A DNA stretch of 64,000 nucleotides from Sphaerisporangium album (GTDB lineage Bacteria; Actinomycetota; Actinomycetes; Streptosporangiales; Streptosporangiaceae). The notes under the pieces are model-generated. The model did no database searches and was not told where the DNA came from. It was given only the letters and a program-made list of their open reading frames with translations. Shown in pieces: positions 1 to 8,187 of this stretch; within the stretch, counting starts at the first letter, position 1, and every line of letters begins with the position of its first letter. Made by a program: the position numbers and the translations under genes. The stretch covers positions 124,001-188,000 of the forward strand of contig NZ_QOIL01000015.1 of the NCBI RefSeq assembly GCF_003323745.1, written 5' to 3'.

Positions 1-762
1 TCCGACCGCGTCTCCGTCTACGACGTCATCCTGCCGACGCCCATCCCCGACAAGGGCAAGGTCCTCACGCGGCTGTCGCTGTGGTGGTTCGAGCAGCTCG
101 CCGACGTCGTCCCCAACCACGTGATCTCGGCCACCGACGTCCCCCCGGAGTTCGCGGGGCGGGCCGTGCGGTGCCGCAGGCTGGACATGGTCTCCGTCGA
201 GTGCATCGCGCGCGGCTACCTCACCGGGTCCGGCCTGAAGGAGTACCAGGCGCGCGGCTCGGTGTCCGGCGTCGCGCTGCCGCCCGGCCTCGTCGAGGGC
301 TCACGACTGCCCGAGCCGATCTTCACGCCCACCACCAAGGCCCCGCTCGGCGAGCACGACGAGTTCATCACCTTCGACGACGTGATCGCCCAGGAAGGCG
401 CCGAGACCGCCGAAGAGCTCCGCCGCGCCACCCTGGAGGTCTACCGGCGCGGCGCCGAGATCGCCGCCGAGCGCGGCATCCTCATCGCGGACACCAAGCT
501 GGAGTTCGGCCGGTCCGCCGACGGCACGCTCATGCTCGGGGACGAGCTGCTGACCTCCGACTCCTCCCGCTTCTGGGCCGCCGGCCAGTGGCGGCCGGGG
601 CGCGCGCAGCACTCGTTCGACAAGCAGTTCGTCCGCGACTGGGCCACCGGGACGGGCTGGGACAAGCAGGCCCCCGCCCCGGAGGTCCCCGCCGGCATCG
701 TCGAGGCCACGCGCGCCCGCTACATCGAGGCCTACGAGCTCATCACCGGCAAGGCCTGGTAG
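1..762 (+). CDS. purC: SAICAR synthase (5' truncated by window)
   Basis: Phosphoribosylaminoimidazole-succinocarboxamide synthase, which joins aspartate to CAIR with ATP in de novo purine synthesis in the cytosol. The frame is open from base 1, so the start codon and roughly the first 40 residues lie outside. The 253 visible residues carry family signatures: SVYDVILPTPIPDKG at the start, VECIARGYLTGSG near residue 70, IADTKLEFG near 162 and SFDKQFVRDW near 205. The stop TAG is at 760-762. The next gene is convergent and only 16 bases away, so no operon continues downstream. The identification is secure; only the N-terminus is missing. Confidence 0.96.
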   Translation, partial: SDRVSVYDVILPTPIPDKGKVLTRLSLWWFEQLADVVPNHVISATDVPPEFAGRAVRCRRLDMVSVECIARGYLTGSGLKEYQARGSVSGVALPPGLVEGSRLPEPIFTPTTKAPLGEHDEFITFDDVIAQEGAETAEELRRATLEVYRRGAEIAAERGILIADTKLEFGRSADGTLMLGDELLTSDSSRFWAAGQWRPGRAQHSFDKQFVRDWATGTGWDKQAPAPEVPAGIVEATRARYIEAYELITGKAW

Positions 763-778
763 CGCCCGCCGGGCCCGG

Positions 779-2308
779 TCACTTCTTGCAGATGTTCTGC
801 GTCGCCGTCCGCGCCACCGGGGAGCCCGAGGCCGAGGGGCTGGTCGAGGGGGACGCGGCGGTGTCCTTGACCGTCACCTTGCGCACGCCCGAGTACTTGG
901 AGCCGACGATCACCTCGACGCCCGCCACGTCGGCCTCGCGCAACTCGGCTCCGGGGATCGCGGCGGCCACCGTACGCGCCGACTCCTCGCGCCCGGCCGG
1001 GTAGCGGACCACGGGGTCGGTGTAGTTCCTGGTCGCGGTGTCGCCCGGGGCGGACGGCACCTGGAAGCCCATGCGCAGCAGGTCCGCCTTGGTGCGCGCG
1101 CCGAGGCCGGTGATGGCCGTGCCGTTGACCACGCGCACCGCGATGCGCTCGGGCGGCACCGTCAATTCCTTCGCGCCGGACGTGGCCGCCGGGTCCGGCG
1201 AGGGCGACGTGGGCGGGGTGGACGACGGGGCAGGGATCGCGGTCTTCGTGACGGCGGGCTTGACGAGCGGCTCGTCGTCGCCGATGCGCCGGAACAGGTC
1301 GCGCGCCGCCGCCTTGTCCCACAGCACCGCCGACTCGCCGGTGGGCGCCCGGTAGTCGACGTCCGCGAGGGGCACGGTCGTGAACGCGACGTCGTCGGTG
1401 GAGACGTCCTTGAGCTGGTTGGCCAGCCCGAGCATGTCCTTGGCCAGCGCGTCGTCGACCGTCAGCGTCTTCAGCGTCGACCCGACCAGCCCGGTCAGCT
1501 TCGCGGGGTTGGCCAGGGTGCCGCCGCTGAGCGCGCGGTGCAGCAGCGCCGAGATCACCTGCTGCTGGCGGTCGATGCGGTCCAGGTCGGAGCGGGCGGT
1601 GGCGCGGGTGCGGGCGTAGAACAGCGCCTTCACCCCGTCGAGCTCGTAGGTCCCCGGCTGGAGCTTGAACTTGGTGTGCTGGTCGTCGATGGCCACGGGC
1701 GTGCAGACCGAGATGCCGCCGAGGGCGTCCACGACCTTGATGAAGCCGAGCACGTTGACCTCGACGTAGTGGTTGATGGTCAGCCCGGTGGCCTCGCGCA
1801 CGGTGCGGACGGCCAGTTGCGCGCCGCCGAGGGAGTACGCAGAGTTGATCTTGTGGGTGCCCTTGCCGGGAATGTTCACCCAGCTGTCCCGGGGCAGGCT
1901 CACCACGGTGATCTTCTCGTGGTCCTCCGAGAGGTGGATGACCATCATCGTGTCGCTGCGCTGCCCCACCTCGCGGCCGAGGTGCAGCCGGTTCTGCTCC
2001 TGCCGCGTGAGGTCGTCGCGCTTGTCCACCCCGACCAGCAGGATGTTCATCGCACCCCGCGCGTCCGACCCGGCCGTCCCCGCGTTCACGGACCTGATCT
2101 GGCTCGTCGCGTACGTCGAGAGGAACCACAGCACGCCCGACCCGGCCAGCACCATGGTGGACAGCGCTCCGGTCACCATCACGCCCCGCGCGCCCGCCCG
2201 TGACCGCCTCGCGCGCCGCTGCGCGAGCCGCACGCCGCCGTACGCGTCACCGCCCACGTGGACACCGGACTCGGCGCCCACGGGAACGCCGGCATCGTCG
2301 TCGCTCAC
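779..2308 (-). CDS. LCP (LytR-CpsA-Psr) family protein with LytR_C domain
   Basis: Membrane-anchored phosphotransferase of the family that moves undecaprenyl-linked glycopolymers (teichoic acid, arabinogalactan, capsule) onto peptidoglycan. It has 509 residues: a basic cytoplasmic tail (1-42), one TM helix (about 43-66) and an extracytoplasmic LCP domain (about 88-265). Expected family residues are present: VGVDKRD, RSDTMMVIHL, the SLPRDSW loop with its Arg-Asp pair, and YARTR later. A LytR_C domain (ERIAVRVVNGTAITGLGA region) follows after a Pro/Ser linker. The start sits about 90 bases from the divergent glycosyltransferase at 2400. It probably attaches the polymer made by the cluster to its right; a second LCP gene lies at 37344-39170. 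Confidence 0.92.
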   Translation of the reverse strand: MSDDDAGVPVGAESGVHVGGDAYGGVRLAQRRARRSRAGARGVMVTGALSTMVLAGSGVLWFLSTYATSQIRSVNAGTAGSDARGAMNILLVGVDKRDDLTRQEQNRLHLGREVGQRSDTMMVIHLSEDHEKITVVSLPRDSWVNIPGKGTHKINSAYSLGGAQLAVRTVREATGLTINHYVEVNVLGFIKVVDALGGISVCTPVAIDDQHTKFKLQPGTYELDGVKALFYARTRATARSDLDRIDRQQQVISALLHRALSGGTLANPAKLTGLVGSTLKTLTVDDALAKDMLGLANQLKDVSTDDVAFTTVPLADVDYRAPTGESAVLWDKAAARDLFRRIGDDEPLVKPAVTKTAIPAPSSTPPTSPSPDPAATSGAKELTVPPERIAVRVVNGTAITGLGARTKADLLRMGFQVPSAPGDTATRNYTDPVVRYPAGREESARTVAAAIPGAELREADVAGVEVIVGSKYSGVRKVTVKDTAASPSTSPSASGSPVARTATQNICKK

Positions 2309-2390
2309 CGTGGTGCCCCCCTCATCGACGAGAACGCGTCACCGGTGAGGACGTTTCGCGCGTCCGTGGGTTGCCGTCCCCACCCGCTCG

Positions 2391-2396
2391 TACAGT
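2391..2396 (+). promoter_or_regulatory. Putative -10 box (TACAGT)
   Basis: TACAGT ends only 3 bases before the GTG at 2400, so transcription should begin at about the start codon, giving a leaderless or very short-leader mRNA for the glycosyltransferase. TTGCCG at 2371-2376 is the nearest -35-like hexamer, but its 14-base spacing is short. Inferred by eye only. Confidence 0.35.
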
Positions 2397-2399
2397 AGC

Positions 2400-3443
2400 G
2401 TGAGCGCCGCCATGAAGGAGTTCCCCGACTCGCCCCGAACAAGCCGGACCACACGCGTCTGGCCGCCCATCTCGGTCGTCATGCCGGTGCTCAACGAGGA
2501 GCGCCACCTGCGTGAGGCCGTACGACAGGTGCTCGCGCAGCGCTACGACGGCCCGATCGAGGTCGTCCTCGCCGTGGGCCCGTCCCACGACCGCACGCAG
2601 GAGGTCGCCGACGCCCTCGCGGCCGAGGATCCCCGCGTGATCGTGGTGCCCAACCCCACCGGACGCACGCCGAACGCGCTCAACGCCGCCATCGGGGCGT
2701 CCCGCAACGGGATCATCGCCCGGGTCGACGGCCACGCCATGCTCCCGGAGGACTACCTCCAGGTCGCGGTCGAGACGCTGGAGGCCACTGGCGCCGACAA
2801 CGTCGGCGGCATCATGGCCGCCGAGGGCGTCACGCCGTTCGAGAAGGCCGTCGCGTGCGCCATGACGTCCAAGATCGGCGTCGGCAACGCCCGCTTCCAC
2901 ACCGGAGGCGAGGCCGGGCCCGCCGACACCGTCTACCTCGGCGTCTTCCGTCGTGAGGCCCTGATGCGCGTCGGCGGCTACGACGAGCACTTCCAGCGCG
3001 CGCAGGACTGGGAGATGAACCACCGCATCCGCGAGACCGGCGGCCTGGTGTGGTTCCAGCCGCGCATGCGCGTCTCCTACCGTCCCCGGCCGAGCGTCAA
3101 GGCCCTCGCCAAGCAGTACTTCCACTACGGCCGCTGGCGCCGGGTCGTCGCCCGCACCCACGAGGGCACGATCAACCTGCGCTACCTCGCGCCGCCGATC
3201 GCCGTGGCCGCGATACTGCTGGGCCTGCTCGTCTCCCCGTTCTTCTGGCCCGCCCTGCTGGTCCCGGCGGCCTACGTCGCCGCGGTCCTCGCCGGCTCGG
3301 TGCTGACCGGCCGCACCCTCCCCGCCGACGCCCTGGCCCGCCTCCCGATCGTCTACGCCACCATGCACCTCTCCTGGGGCTGGGGCTTCCTGACCAGCCC
3401 CCCCGCCCTGAGCAAGCCACCCCGGAGAACCACCCCCGCCTGA
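2400..3443 (+). CDS. Glycosyltransferase family 2, ExoA-like, membrane-associated
   Basis: Inverting GT-A sugar transferase with 347 residues counted from GTG 2400; ATG 2412 is an equally good start (MKEFPDSP) because no Shine-Dalgarno precedes either. The N-terminal nucleotide-binding strand reads ISVVMPVLNEERHL, the metal-binding DXD equivalent is ARVDGHAMLPEDYL near residue 110, and the acceptor-side motif QRAQDWEMNHRIRETGG follows near 205. A hydrophobic C-terminus (about 265-310) suggests two or three membrane segments. The arrangement matches succinoglycan ExoA-like enzymes that extend lipid-linked glycans. It is divergent from the LCP gene, consistent with one glycopolymer pathway. The sugar donor cannot be read from the sequence. 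Confidence 0.88.
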   Translation: MSAAMKEFPDSPRTSRTTRVWPPISVVMPVLNEERHLREAVRQVLAQRYDGPIEVVLAVGPSHDRTQEVADALAAEDPRVIVVPNPTGRTPNALNAAIGASRNGIIARVDGHAMLPEDYLQVAVETLEATGADNVGGIMAAEGVTPFEKAVACAMTSKIGVGNARFHTGGEAGPADTVYLGVFRREALMRVGGYDEHFQRAQDWEMNHRIRETGGLVWFQPRMRVSYRPRPSVKALAKQYFHYGRWRRVVARTHEGTINLRYLAPPIAVAAILLGLLVSPFFWPALLVPAAYVAAVLAGSVLTGRTLPADALARLPIVYATMHLSWGWGFLTSPPALSKPPRRTTPA

Positions 3444-3464
3444 CCCGGAAACCTGCTGGAGGAG

Positions 3465-3507
3465 CTCAGAGCCGCCGCATCCGCCGGCCTGAGGCGCGGG
3501 CTCTGAG
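3465..3507 (+). terminator. Hairpin after the GT2 gene
   Basis: CTCAGAGCC (3465-3473) and GGCTCTGAG (3499-3507) form a perfect 9-bp inverted repeat starting 21 bases after the stop at 3443. No T-run follows, as is common for actinomycete hairpins, so it is a candidate terminator or processing site. Confidence 0.45.
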
Positions 3508-3548
3508 AGTCGCGGGCCGGGGACCGGCTCAGGGAGGCGTCCGGCCGG

Positions 3549-5054
3549 GTGCCGTTCGGTGCGGGCGGGCGTGCCCGGTGCAGGACACTGGGAGTGACGA
3601 CGACAACAGGGAGCGGTCGGACGTTGGCTGGAGGAGAAGTGCGGCGGCGGGTCGTGGGAGTCGTGCTCGCGGGGGGCGTCGGCCGGCGCATGGGACACAG
3701 CAGGCCGAAGCAACTGCTCAAGATCGGCGGACGGTCGATCATCGAGCACACGCTGGCGGTCTTCGAGCGCGCGCCCGAGATCGACGAGGTAGTCGTCCTG
3801 ATGGCACCGGGCTTCACGGCCGAGGCCGAGCGCATCGTCGCGCGGGGCCGCTTCCACAAGGTCCGCCAGGTCGTCGAGGGTGGCGCGACGCGCACCGAGT
3901 CCACCTGGCGGGCCCTTCAGGCGCTCGGGCCGGACGAGTGCGACGTGCTCCTGCACGACGCGGTCCGGCCGCTCGTCGAGCCGCGCATCATCTCCGACTG
4001 CGTCGAGGCGCTGAGGACGCACTCGGCGGTGAACGTCGCGATCCCGTCGTCCGACACGATCCTGGTGGCCGCTCCCGGCCCCTCCGGCGAGGTCATCCGC
4101 GAGGTCCCGGACCGCTCCCTGCTGCGGCGCGTCCAGACCCCGCAGGGATTCCGGCTGTCGGTGATCCGGGAGGCGTACGAGCGGGCGCTGCGCGACCCGG
4201 GCTTCGCGGGACGTCCCGCCACGGACGACTGCGGCGTGGTGCTGCGCTACCTCCCGGACGTCCCCATTCACATCGTGCCGGGCAGCGAGCGCAACATGAA
4301 GGTCACACACCCGGTCGACGTCCACATCGCGGAGAAGCTCATCGAGCTGGCCTCGCGCGCCGCGCCCGTCCCGGCCGGACCCGACGCCCACCGGCGGGCG
4401 CTGGAGGGCACGACGGTGGCGGTCTTCGGCGGCGACGACATCGGTACGCGGATCGCCGACCTCGCGACCGGGTACGGGGCTGCCGTCCACGTCTTCTCGC
4501 GGACGGGGTCCGGCGGGAGCGGGGTACGGGTGGAGGACCCGGCGTCGGTGGCCCACGCCCTGGAACAGGCGTCCAAGCAGAGCGGGCGCGTCGACCACGT
4601 GGTCCATCTCACCGAAACGGCGGCGGCGGGTGAAGGCCGGCTGGACGAGGCCGACGGGGAAGCCGTCCGCGAGACCATCGCCGTGAACCACCTCGGCCCG
4701 GTCAACATCGCCAGAGCGTCCCTGCCCTACCTACGCGAGACGCGCGGCCACCTCCTGCTGTCCACCATCGGCTCCCGCGCCGACTCGCCCGCGGAGAGAT
4801 CGGCGAACGCGAGCCTCCGGTGCTCGACCGACGCCGCCGTGGTCGCGCTGACCCAGGCGCTGGCGGATGAATGGGCGGACCTCGGCGTCAAAGTCAACTG
4901 CGTCAGCCTCCGGAGCACCGGCACGCTTCCCGGCGAGTCCTCCCCGGGCGACGGCGACCCGCTTCCGCCACCGCCCGACGTTGCTCAGACGTGCCTGAAC
5001 ATCCTCACCTCCGACGTAACAGGCCACGCCACCGGTACACCCCACACCCCCTGA
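3549..5054 (+). CDS. Bifunctional cytidylyltransferase (IspD/TarI-like) / SDR-family reductase
   Basis: Two-domain protein. The first half is an IspD/TarI-type CTP transferase: GVVLAGGVGRRMG with a following PKQLL, RVQTPQGFRL, ATDDCGVVLRYL and NMKVTHPVDV. The second half is an SDR Rossmann domain (AVFGGDDIGTRIADLA, then NHLGPVNIARASLPYL). Fusions of this kind (Acs1/Bcs1 type) reduce ribulose-5-phosphate and make CDP-ribitol. The SDR catalytic Tyr-x3-Lys is absent here: the aligned stretch reads LRCSTDAAV, with Arg and Asp in their places, although the upstream Ser (STIGS) remains. The reductase half may therefore be inactive or changed. The start is uncertain: GTG 3549, GTG 3594, TTG 3624 or GTG 3639; the first core strand begins just after 3639. 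Confidence 0.85.
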   Translation: MPFGAGGRARCRTLGVTTTTGSGRTLAGGEVRRRVVGVVLAGGVGRRMGHSRPKQLLKIGGRSIIEHTLAVFERAPEIDEVVVLMAPGFTAEAERIVARGRFHKVRQVVEGGATRTESTWRALQALGPDECDVLLHDAVRPLVEPRIISDCVEALRTHSAVNVAIPSSDTILVAAPGPSGEVIREVPDRSLLRRVQTPQGFRLSVIREAYERALRDPGFAGRPATDDCGVVLRYLPDVPIHIVPGSERNMKVTHPVDVHIAEKLIELASRAAPVPAGPDAHRRALEGTTVAVFGGDDIGTRIADLATGYGAAVHVFSRTGSGGSGVRVEDPASVAHALEQASKQSGRVDHVVHLTETAAAGEGRLDEADGEAVRETIAVNHLGPVNIARASLPYLRETRGHLLLSTIGSRADSPAERSANASLRCSTDAAVVALTQALADEWADLGVKVNCVSLRSTGTLPGESSPGDGDPLPPPPDVAQTCLNILTSDVTGHATGTPHTP

Positions 5055-5426
5055 CGCGTCGGCTGTGTTGTCGGCGGGATTCTTGCTGTATTACTGGTGA
5101 TTGTTGGTCTTGGTCTTCGGGTCTGTTGTCAGTCGCGGTCGGCGGGTCGCCGGGATCTTCGACGGCGTGTGTGCGCCTGTCCTGCTGATCTTTACCCGGG
5201 CCGTCGCCCTGTCGGGGTGGTGTCCGGTATCGGTCGTTCGGTGTGAAGTAGGGCGATCGTCGCGCTCCGTCACTGTCGGGCGCCGCGTGGCATCGTCCGT
5301 TCCATGAAGCGCGGAGGCTTTTCACCTGCGGCGCGGTGGGCGACGCGCCGGATGGGATTGCGAGCCGTGTGATCGCTCGGTTACGTTGCGGGGTGGACGA
5401 TCCCCGGTCGCGGAAGGAGACCCCGG
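5055..5426. other. Intergenic stretch, 372 bases
   Basis: No convincing gene. It is somewhat less GC-rich and T-rich on the + strand (5060-5160) than its surroundings. Short open frames here have no Shine-Dalgarno and no recognisable residues. It presumably carries the promoter of the CDP-alcohol phosphotransferase gene; AAGGAGA at 5414-5420 is that gene's ribosome site. Confidence 0.5.
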
Positions 5427-7295
5427 TTGCCCGAGTCCGCGTCCCCACCCCCCGCGCAGCCCTCGCCGGCACCCGTAGGCGCTCCGGCGCGGCCGCCGCA
5501 CGTCAGGACGTCCGCGCGCGTGGCGGTCGTGCTCGCGACGACCCCGGCCACCCGCCTGGCCTGCGCCGAGGGCACGCTGGCCGACCGCCTGATCGGACAG
5601 CTCGCCGCGCTCCATGCCGGCCCGGTGCATCTCATCACAAGGGTGACGCCTGTCGCGATCGGCGCCGAGGTCACGAAGGCGACCGACCCGCCCCAGTCAT
5701 CACATCCCGCCCAACTCCAGCCCGAGCCGCAGTCCCAGCCTCAGCTCCAGTCCCAGCCTGGGCTCCCGCCCCCGCCTCCGGTCCCGGCGCCCCGGCCCGC
5801 CGTGCTCGTCGCCGACCCGGCCACCGGCCCGCCGCCCGAGCGGACGACCCCCGCCCCCGAGCGGACGACCCCCGCCCCCGAGCGGACGGCCCCCGCGCCC
5901 GAGCGGACGGCCCCCGCGCCCGAGCGGACGGCCCCCGCGCCCGAGCGGACGGCCCCCGCGCCCGAGCGGACGACCCCCGCGCCCGAGCGGACGACCTCCG
6001 CGCCCGAGTGGAGGGCCTCCGCCTCCAAGGCGACGGTTACCGCGTCCAGGGGGACGCGCAGCGGCGGCCTCCCCGGCGATCTGCGTGCGGTGGCCGACCT
6101 GGCACGGTCCGGCGCGGGCCCGGTCGCCGTGCTCCCAGGCGATCTGGTGGCGCACACCGAGGCCCTGGCCCTGCTGCTGTCCGACCCCGCGCGGGGCACC
6201 GGCGCGCTGGTGTCCTCCGGGTACGCCGAGGGCGACCCCGAGCTTCCCCCTGTGCGCGCCGAGCGCGCCAAGGTGGTCGCGGCGGGCAACTCGTTCCACA
6301 CGGTCAGCGGCCCCAACGCCGCCTTCCGCGGGGTGCTGCACGTCGCGGAGGCCGATCTGGCGAGCCTCGCCGAGGTCGCCGACGAGCTCGCCGACCTCGC
6401 CCAGGAGGACCGCCTCGGCGACGCGGGGGAGTCGGAGGTCACGGCCCTGCTGCTGGCCGGGCTGGTGCGGGTCGGCGTGCCGGTACGGGCCGCGCCGCTC
6501 GGCCGGCTGCACTGCGAGCGGGTCACCACCCAGCCGGCCGCGGACGCCGCGATGACCCGGCTGGCGGAGGTGGACGAGAGCCACGCCCGCCTGCAGGCCG
6601 CCATCAAGTCCGACGACGGCTTCTCGTCCACCTACCTGGTCAGCTCGTGGTCGGGCCATCTCGTGCGGGCGGCCGCGCGTCTCGGCCTGTCGCCGAACGC
6701 CGTGACCGGCCTGTCCGTCGGCCTCGCGGGCCTCGCCGCCGTGGCGTTCTCGTCGGGCCGGCGCCGCGCGATGGTGGCAGGGGCCGTGCTCCTGTACCTG
6801 TCCTTCGTCCTGGACTGCGTGGACGGGCAGCTCGCCCGCTACACCCGCACGTTCTCGCCCCTCGGCGCCTGGCTGGACGCCACGTTCGACCGCGTCAAGG
6901 AGTACGTCGTCTACGTCGGCCTCGCCGTCGGGTACGCCGGTGGGGCCGACGTGGGGGCGCTGGGGTCGGACGGCATCTGGGCGATGGCGGTCGCCGCCAT
7001 GCTGCTGCAGGCCGTCCGCCACATGGTCGACTTCTCCTTCGCCGACGCGCGGGCCGAGGCCGGCGCGGCCGGCGCGGGCGGCGGCGCCGTCGCGCGCGTC
7101 CAGGGGCGCCTGGACGGGAACACCGCCGCGCGCTGGCTGAGGAAGATCATCGTCCTGCCGATCGGCGACCGCATGGTGCTGATCGGCGTCACCGCCGCGC
7201 TGTTCGACGCGCGGGCGACGTTCCTGGCGTTGCTCGCCTGGGGCGGCTTCGCGTTTCTGTACACGCTCACCGGCAGGATCGCGAGGTCTTTCTGA
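5427..7295 (+). CDS. CDP-alcohol phosphatidyltransferase with N-terminal nucleotidyltransferase-like domain
   Basis: Starts at TTG 5427, chosen because AAGGAGA ends 6 bases upstream; 622 residues. Residues about 25-75 (VAVVLATTPATRLACAEG) and 210-390 look like a split, degenerate GT-A nucleotidyltransferase domain interrupted by a Pro-rich insert with eight PERTTPA-like repeats. The C-terminal half is a polytopic CDP-alcohol phosphotransferase. Its signature DG-x2-AR-x8-G-x3-D-x3-D is complete (DCVDGQLARYTR, then PLGAWLDATFD). Such enzymes transfer a phospho-group from a CDP-alcohol to another alcohol in the membrane. Architecture resembles bifunctional inositol-1-phosphate cytidylyltransferase/DIPP synthases, but the substrate is unknown. 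The DUF5941-like gene begins 1 base after its stop. Confidence 0.88.
   Translation: MPESASPPPAQPSPAPVGAPARPPHVRTSARVAVVLATTPATRLACAEGTLADRLIGQLAALHAGPVHLITRVTPVAIGAEVTKATDPPQSSHPAQLQPEPQSQPQLQSQPGLPPPPPVPAPRPAVLVADPATGPPPERTTPAPERTTPAPERTAPAPERTAPAPERTAPAPERTAPAPERTTPAPERTTSAPEWRASASKATVTASRGTRSGGLPGDLRAVADLARSGAGPVAVLPGDLVAHTEALALLLSDPARGTGALVSSGYAEGDPELPPVRAERAKVVAAGNSFHTVSGPNAAFRGVLHVAEADLASLAEVADELADLAQEDRLGDAGESEVTALLLAGLVRVGVPVRAAPLGRLHCERVTTQPAADAAMTRLAEVDESHARLQAAIKSDDGFSSTYLVSSWSGHLVRAAARLGLSPNAVTGLSVGLAGLAAVAFSSGRRRAMVAGAVLLYLSFVLDCVDGQLARYTRTFSPLGAWLDATFDRVKEYVVYVGLAVGYAGGADVGALGSDGIWAMAVAAMLLQAVRHMVDFSFADARAEAGAAGAGGGAVARVQGRLDGNTAARWLRKIIVLPIGDRMVLIGVTAALFDARATFLALLAWGGFAFLYTLTGRIARSF
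5835..6002 (+). repeat. 21-bp minisatellite, 8 copies, in frame
   Basis: Eight near-identical 21-bp units starting at 5835, 5856, 5877 and so on, with CCCGAGCGGACG as the constant half, encode PERTTPA/PERTAPA. A ninth, diverged unit (PEW) follows at 6003. The unit length is a multiple of three, so copy-number change would keep the frame. Confidence 0.92.
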
Positions 7296-7296
7296 C

Positions 7297-7980
7297 ATGA
7301 CCACCACACCCGCCCGCAGGCAGCCCCGTGAGCGGCAGCGTCAGGCCGCGCCCGAGATGACCACCGTGCACATGACCCGGGTGCCGCGCAGCTCCGTGGT
7401 GACCTACCGCGACGACGGCGTGCTGGCGCGCGGCATGGGCCTGCTCGTCGCCGGGCAGCTCCCGCCCCTGCCGCCCGCGATCGCGGGGGCCTTCGTCACC
7501 GGCGTGATGCTGTTCCTCGGCGTCGCGGGCGCGGACGGCCCCGCGGTGTTCGCGCCCGCCGTGGCGCTGATGCTGGCGGGCCCAGGCAGCTCACACCCGC
7601 ACGACGGGCGGCTCGACTGGCTGGTCCCGCCCATCCTGCGCGTCACCGAGTACGGCTTCATCGCCAGCGTGGGCTTCGCCTGGGGCGTCCCCCGCTTCCT
7701 GGTGCTGGCCCTGCTCGGCGCGGTGCTGTTCCACCACTACGACGTCGTCTACCGCTGCCGTCAGCACGTCTACCCACCCACCTGGCTCGCGTCGGCCGGT
7801 CTGGGCTGGGAGGGGCGTATGCTGATCATCGCCATGGGCGCCCTGCTGGGCATCGTGACGGCCGTCTTCGTGCTGGCCGCGCTGTATCTCTCGGCGTTGT
7901 TCTGCTGGGAGAGCGTCACGTGCTGGCTGGCCGCGCCCAGATCCGGCGTCGAGGCGGCCGACCTCGGCACGCAGGACTGA
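7297..7980 (+). CDS. DUF5941-like integral membrane protein
   Basis: A 227-residue protein of unknown function. A basic N-terminus (RRQPRERQRQ) is followed by four or five hydrophobic segments (about 47-95, 120-145, 175-205) and conserved-looking polar loops DGRLDWLVPPILRVTEYGF and FHHYDVVYRCRQ. Similar sequence is, to my recollection, found in actinobacterial proteins annotated DUF5941, sometimes fused to the CDP-alcohol phosphotransferase encoded just upstream. Here the two are separate genes whose stop and start are 1 base apart, so they are almost certainly co-translated. A role in the same phospho-alcohol pathway is inferred from this linkage only. Confidence 0.75.
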   Translation: MTTTPARRQPRERQRQAAPEMTTVHMTRVPRSSVVTYRDDGVLARGMGLLVAGQLPPLPPAIAGAFVTGVMLFLGVAGADGPAVFAPAVALMLAGPGSSHPHDGRLDWLVPPILRVTEYGFIASVGFAWGVPRFLVLALLGAVLFHHYDVVYRCRQHVYPPTWLASAGLGWEGRMLIIAMGALLGIVTAVFVLAALYLSALFCWESVTCWLAAPRSGVEAADLGTQD

Positions 7981-7993
7981 CGGCGGGCATCCC

Positions 7994-8015
7994 TGGCCGG
8001 GCAAAGCCCCGGCCA
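7994..8015 (+). terminator. Hairpin after the DUF5941-like gene
   Basis: TGGCCGGG (7994-8001) pairs with CCCGGCCA (8008-8015), an 8-bp perfect stem with a 6-base loop, 14 bases past the stop codon. No T-run follows. It separates this gene pair from the nucleotidyltransferase operon beginning at 8188. Confidence 0.5.
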
Positions 8016-8091
8016 AAGCCGGCCGCGCACCTCAGCCCCGAGCGTCACACGTGGCACCCCTGTCACGGCCTACATTGCCAAGGCAAGGTCT

Positions 8092-8121
8092 TGTAATCGA
8101 ATAGGTGAACTCCCGATTACA
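8092..8121. promoter_or_regulatory. Inverted repeat TGTAATCG-N14-CGATTACA (putative operator)
   Basis: A perfect 8-bp, relatively AT-rich palindrome in otherwise GC-rich DNA, 67 bases before the TTG start at 8188. Arms are 8092-8099 and 8114-8121. The size, spacing and position suit a dimeric regulator or a structured 5' leader of the operon 8188-10766. The binding protein is not identifiable here. Confidence 0.5.
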
Positions 8122-8187
8122 CGATCACCACCTCCAGGCAACTAACCTTTGGCCTTACAGACTTCACGCCACACTGAGGAGTGCACG

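Noticed and set aside
2322-4691. Very long minus-strand open frame (789 codons) antisense to two glycan genes
   Set aside because: It mirrors the GC-biased third positions of real plus-strand genes; its translation is Arg/Gly/Asp-rich without any motif.
5835-6002. CRISPR-like array
   Set aside because: Units are contiguous 21-bp repeats with no spacers, in frame inside a gene; there are no Cas genes.
7297-7980. Frameshifted C-terminus of the CDP-alcohol phosphotransferase
   Set aside because: The upstream gene ends with its own stop after a complete domain, and this frame starts with its own ATG 1 base later; two genes is the simpler reading.
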